From Glomus cerebriforme (lineage: Eukaryota; Glomeromycota; Glomeromycetes; Glomerales; Glomeraceae): a DNA stretch of 21,864 bases. The position numbers and the translations under genes were made by a program. Positions 21,405 to 21,864 of this stretch are shown here, one piece after another (position 1 is the stretch's first letter; every line of letters begins with the position of its first letter). The stretch spans positions 2,661-24,524 of the forward strand of contig QKYT01001143.1 in NCBI GenBank assembly GCA_003550305.1, read 5' to 3'. The notes beneath the pieces were generated by a model. That model searched no databases. It was not told the DNA's origin and saw only the letters and a list, made by a program, of their open reading frames with translations.

Positions 21405-21600
21405 ACTAGGGCTCCAATTGGTAACGGTAATTACCGAACTGAACCGATCAGTTTCGGTATCAGATTGGTATCAGTTTTGCGATTTATCGAACTGAATCCT
21501 TCGGTAAATATACTGATCGGTTTCAGTAATTTCAGTATCAATATCGGTTTTGTGATTTATCGAACCGATTTACCAAATACTGTATATATATATGGATCAG
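21405..21600 (+). repeat. Degenerate tandem repeat rich in CGGTT/AACCG motifs, period about 73 bp
   Basis: Two units align: GTTTTGCGATTTATCGAACTGA beginning at about 21474 and its counterpart with GTTTTGTGATTTATCGAACCGA at about 21547. Each is preceded by GATC(A/G)GTTTC(G/A)GTA. Shorter ACCGAAC, CGGTAT and similar words recur throughout. The region can be translated (21375-21608), but that reading frame is just the repeat. Confidence 0.65.
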
Positions 21601-21718
21601 CAATCTAGATTGATTTTATCAATATTTTTTTTTAATCTCCTTTTTTTTCATACTTCCTTTTTTCTCCATACTTTTCTTTTCTTTGTAATTTTTNATTTTA
21701 ATCTTAATTTTAATAATA

Positions 21719-21864
21719 ATGACATTAATGACAACTNGAGAGGCAGNGGANAATAACCAAAATGAACNTNAAGCAGAACCAGATATAAATGTTGAAAAAA
21801 CAAATACAAGGAGTAATACTAAGCGTAGTTGGGCTTGGGCTCATTTTGTATTTGATGATGTAAT
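21719..21864 (+). CDS. Start of a probable BED-type zinc-finger (hAT transposase-like) protein, truncated by the window edge
   Basis: From the ATG at 21719 the frame stays open to the edge (48 full codons). A polar Asn/Glu-rich leader is followed by NTKRSWAWAHFVFDDV. A basic residue, then S-W-x-W and an aromatic stretch is how BED zinc fingers commonly begin; the Cys/His ligands would lie beyond the window. BED fingers of this kind are frequent in hAT-family transposases and their domesticated relatives in AT-rich fungal genomes. Five N bases fall inside the first 18 codons, so several residues are unknown. It may be a live transposon, a relic or a host gene. Confidence 0.4.
   Translation, partial: MTLMTTXEAXXNNQNEXXAEPDINVEKTNTRSNTKRSWAWAHFVFDDV

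Larger units (their letters stand above)
20384..21718. other. Fumarate reductase 3' region and repeat-rich intergenic DNA
   Basis: The first 200 bp is probably 3' untranslated sequence. The rest, up to the putative BED-finger coding start, shows no gene. It is made largely of decayed repeats: dispersed-repeat copy B, two interlocked inverted repeats and a tandem repeat. One N lies at 21694. Confidence 0.6.

Noticed and set aside
21375..21608. 77-codon plus-strand reading frame
   Set aside because: It is simply a translation of the degenerate CGGTT tandem repeat; its open frame follows from the repeat composition.
1..21864. CRISPR array, operon or prokaryotic features
   Set aside because: All genes carry spliceosomal introns. 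No regularly spaced direct repeats of CRISPR type and no ribosome-binding-site pattern are present.

Overview
This is eukaryotic nuclear DNA. It is very A/T-rich, full of poly(A)/poly(T) runs, and its genes are cut by many short (about 50-150 bp) GT-AG introns with T-rich tracts before the acceptor. The gene content, compact introns and base composition suggest a filamentous early-diverging fungus, most like an arbuscular mycorrhizal (Rhizophagus-type) fungus. That placement is inference from style, not from a marker gene. Seven ambiguous bases (N), five of them close together at the right end, indicate a draft assembly.

Layout. (1) From 9970 to the left edge, on the minus strand, lies one very large gene of at least 14 exons and 2,921 codons whose 3' end is outside the window. 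It encodes a beta-trefoil (ricin-B-type) lectin-like N-terminus, three C2 domains and 16 visible copies of a roughly 120-130 residue helical repeat. (2) From 9971 to 14781 is a 4.8 kb stretch with no gene I can support. It holds a heat-shock-element-like array just upstream of the giant gene, an Mcm1/MADS-like palindrome, several TCACGTGA palindromes and one copy of a dispersed repeat. (3) At 14782-17705, on the minus strand, is a 14-exon gene for a NOL8-type nucleolar RNA-binding protein. (4) A 276 bp divergent promoter separates it from (5) an 8-exon plus-strand gene (17982-20383) for a soluble FAD-dependent fumarate reductase fused to a C-terminal cytochrome b5 domain. (6) From 20384 to 21718 is intergenic and repeat DNA: a second, inverted copy of the dispersed repeat, two interlocked inverted repeats and a degenerate tandem repeat. 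(7) At the right edge is the start of a probable BED-type zinc-finger (hAT transposase-like) coding region.

The three complete or near-complete genes are unrelated in function: ribosome biogenesis (NOL8), redox metabolism (fumarate reductase) and a giant scaffold-like protein that may bind membranes and glycans. I see no operon or cluster logic. The most novel item is the giant repeat protein. Its exons are almost all bounded by phase-1 introns and correspond to modules, while its C-terminal repeats have expanded inside two long exons. Exon boundaries were set by hand from reading frame, splice signals and, for NOL8, remembered similarity to the animal protein. No alignment program was run.
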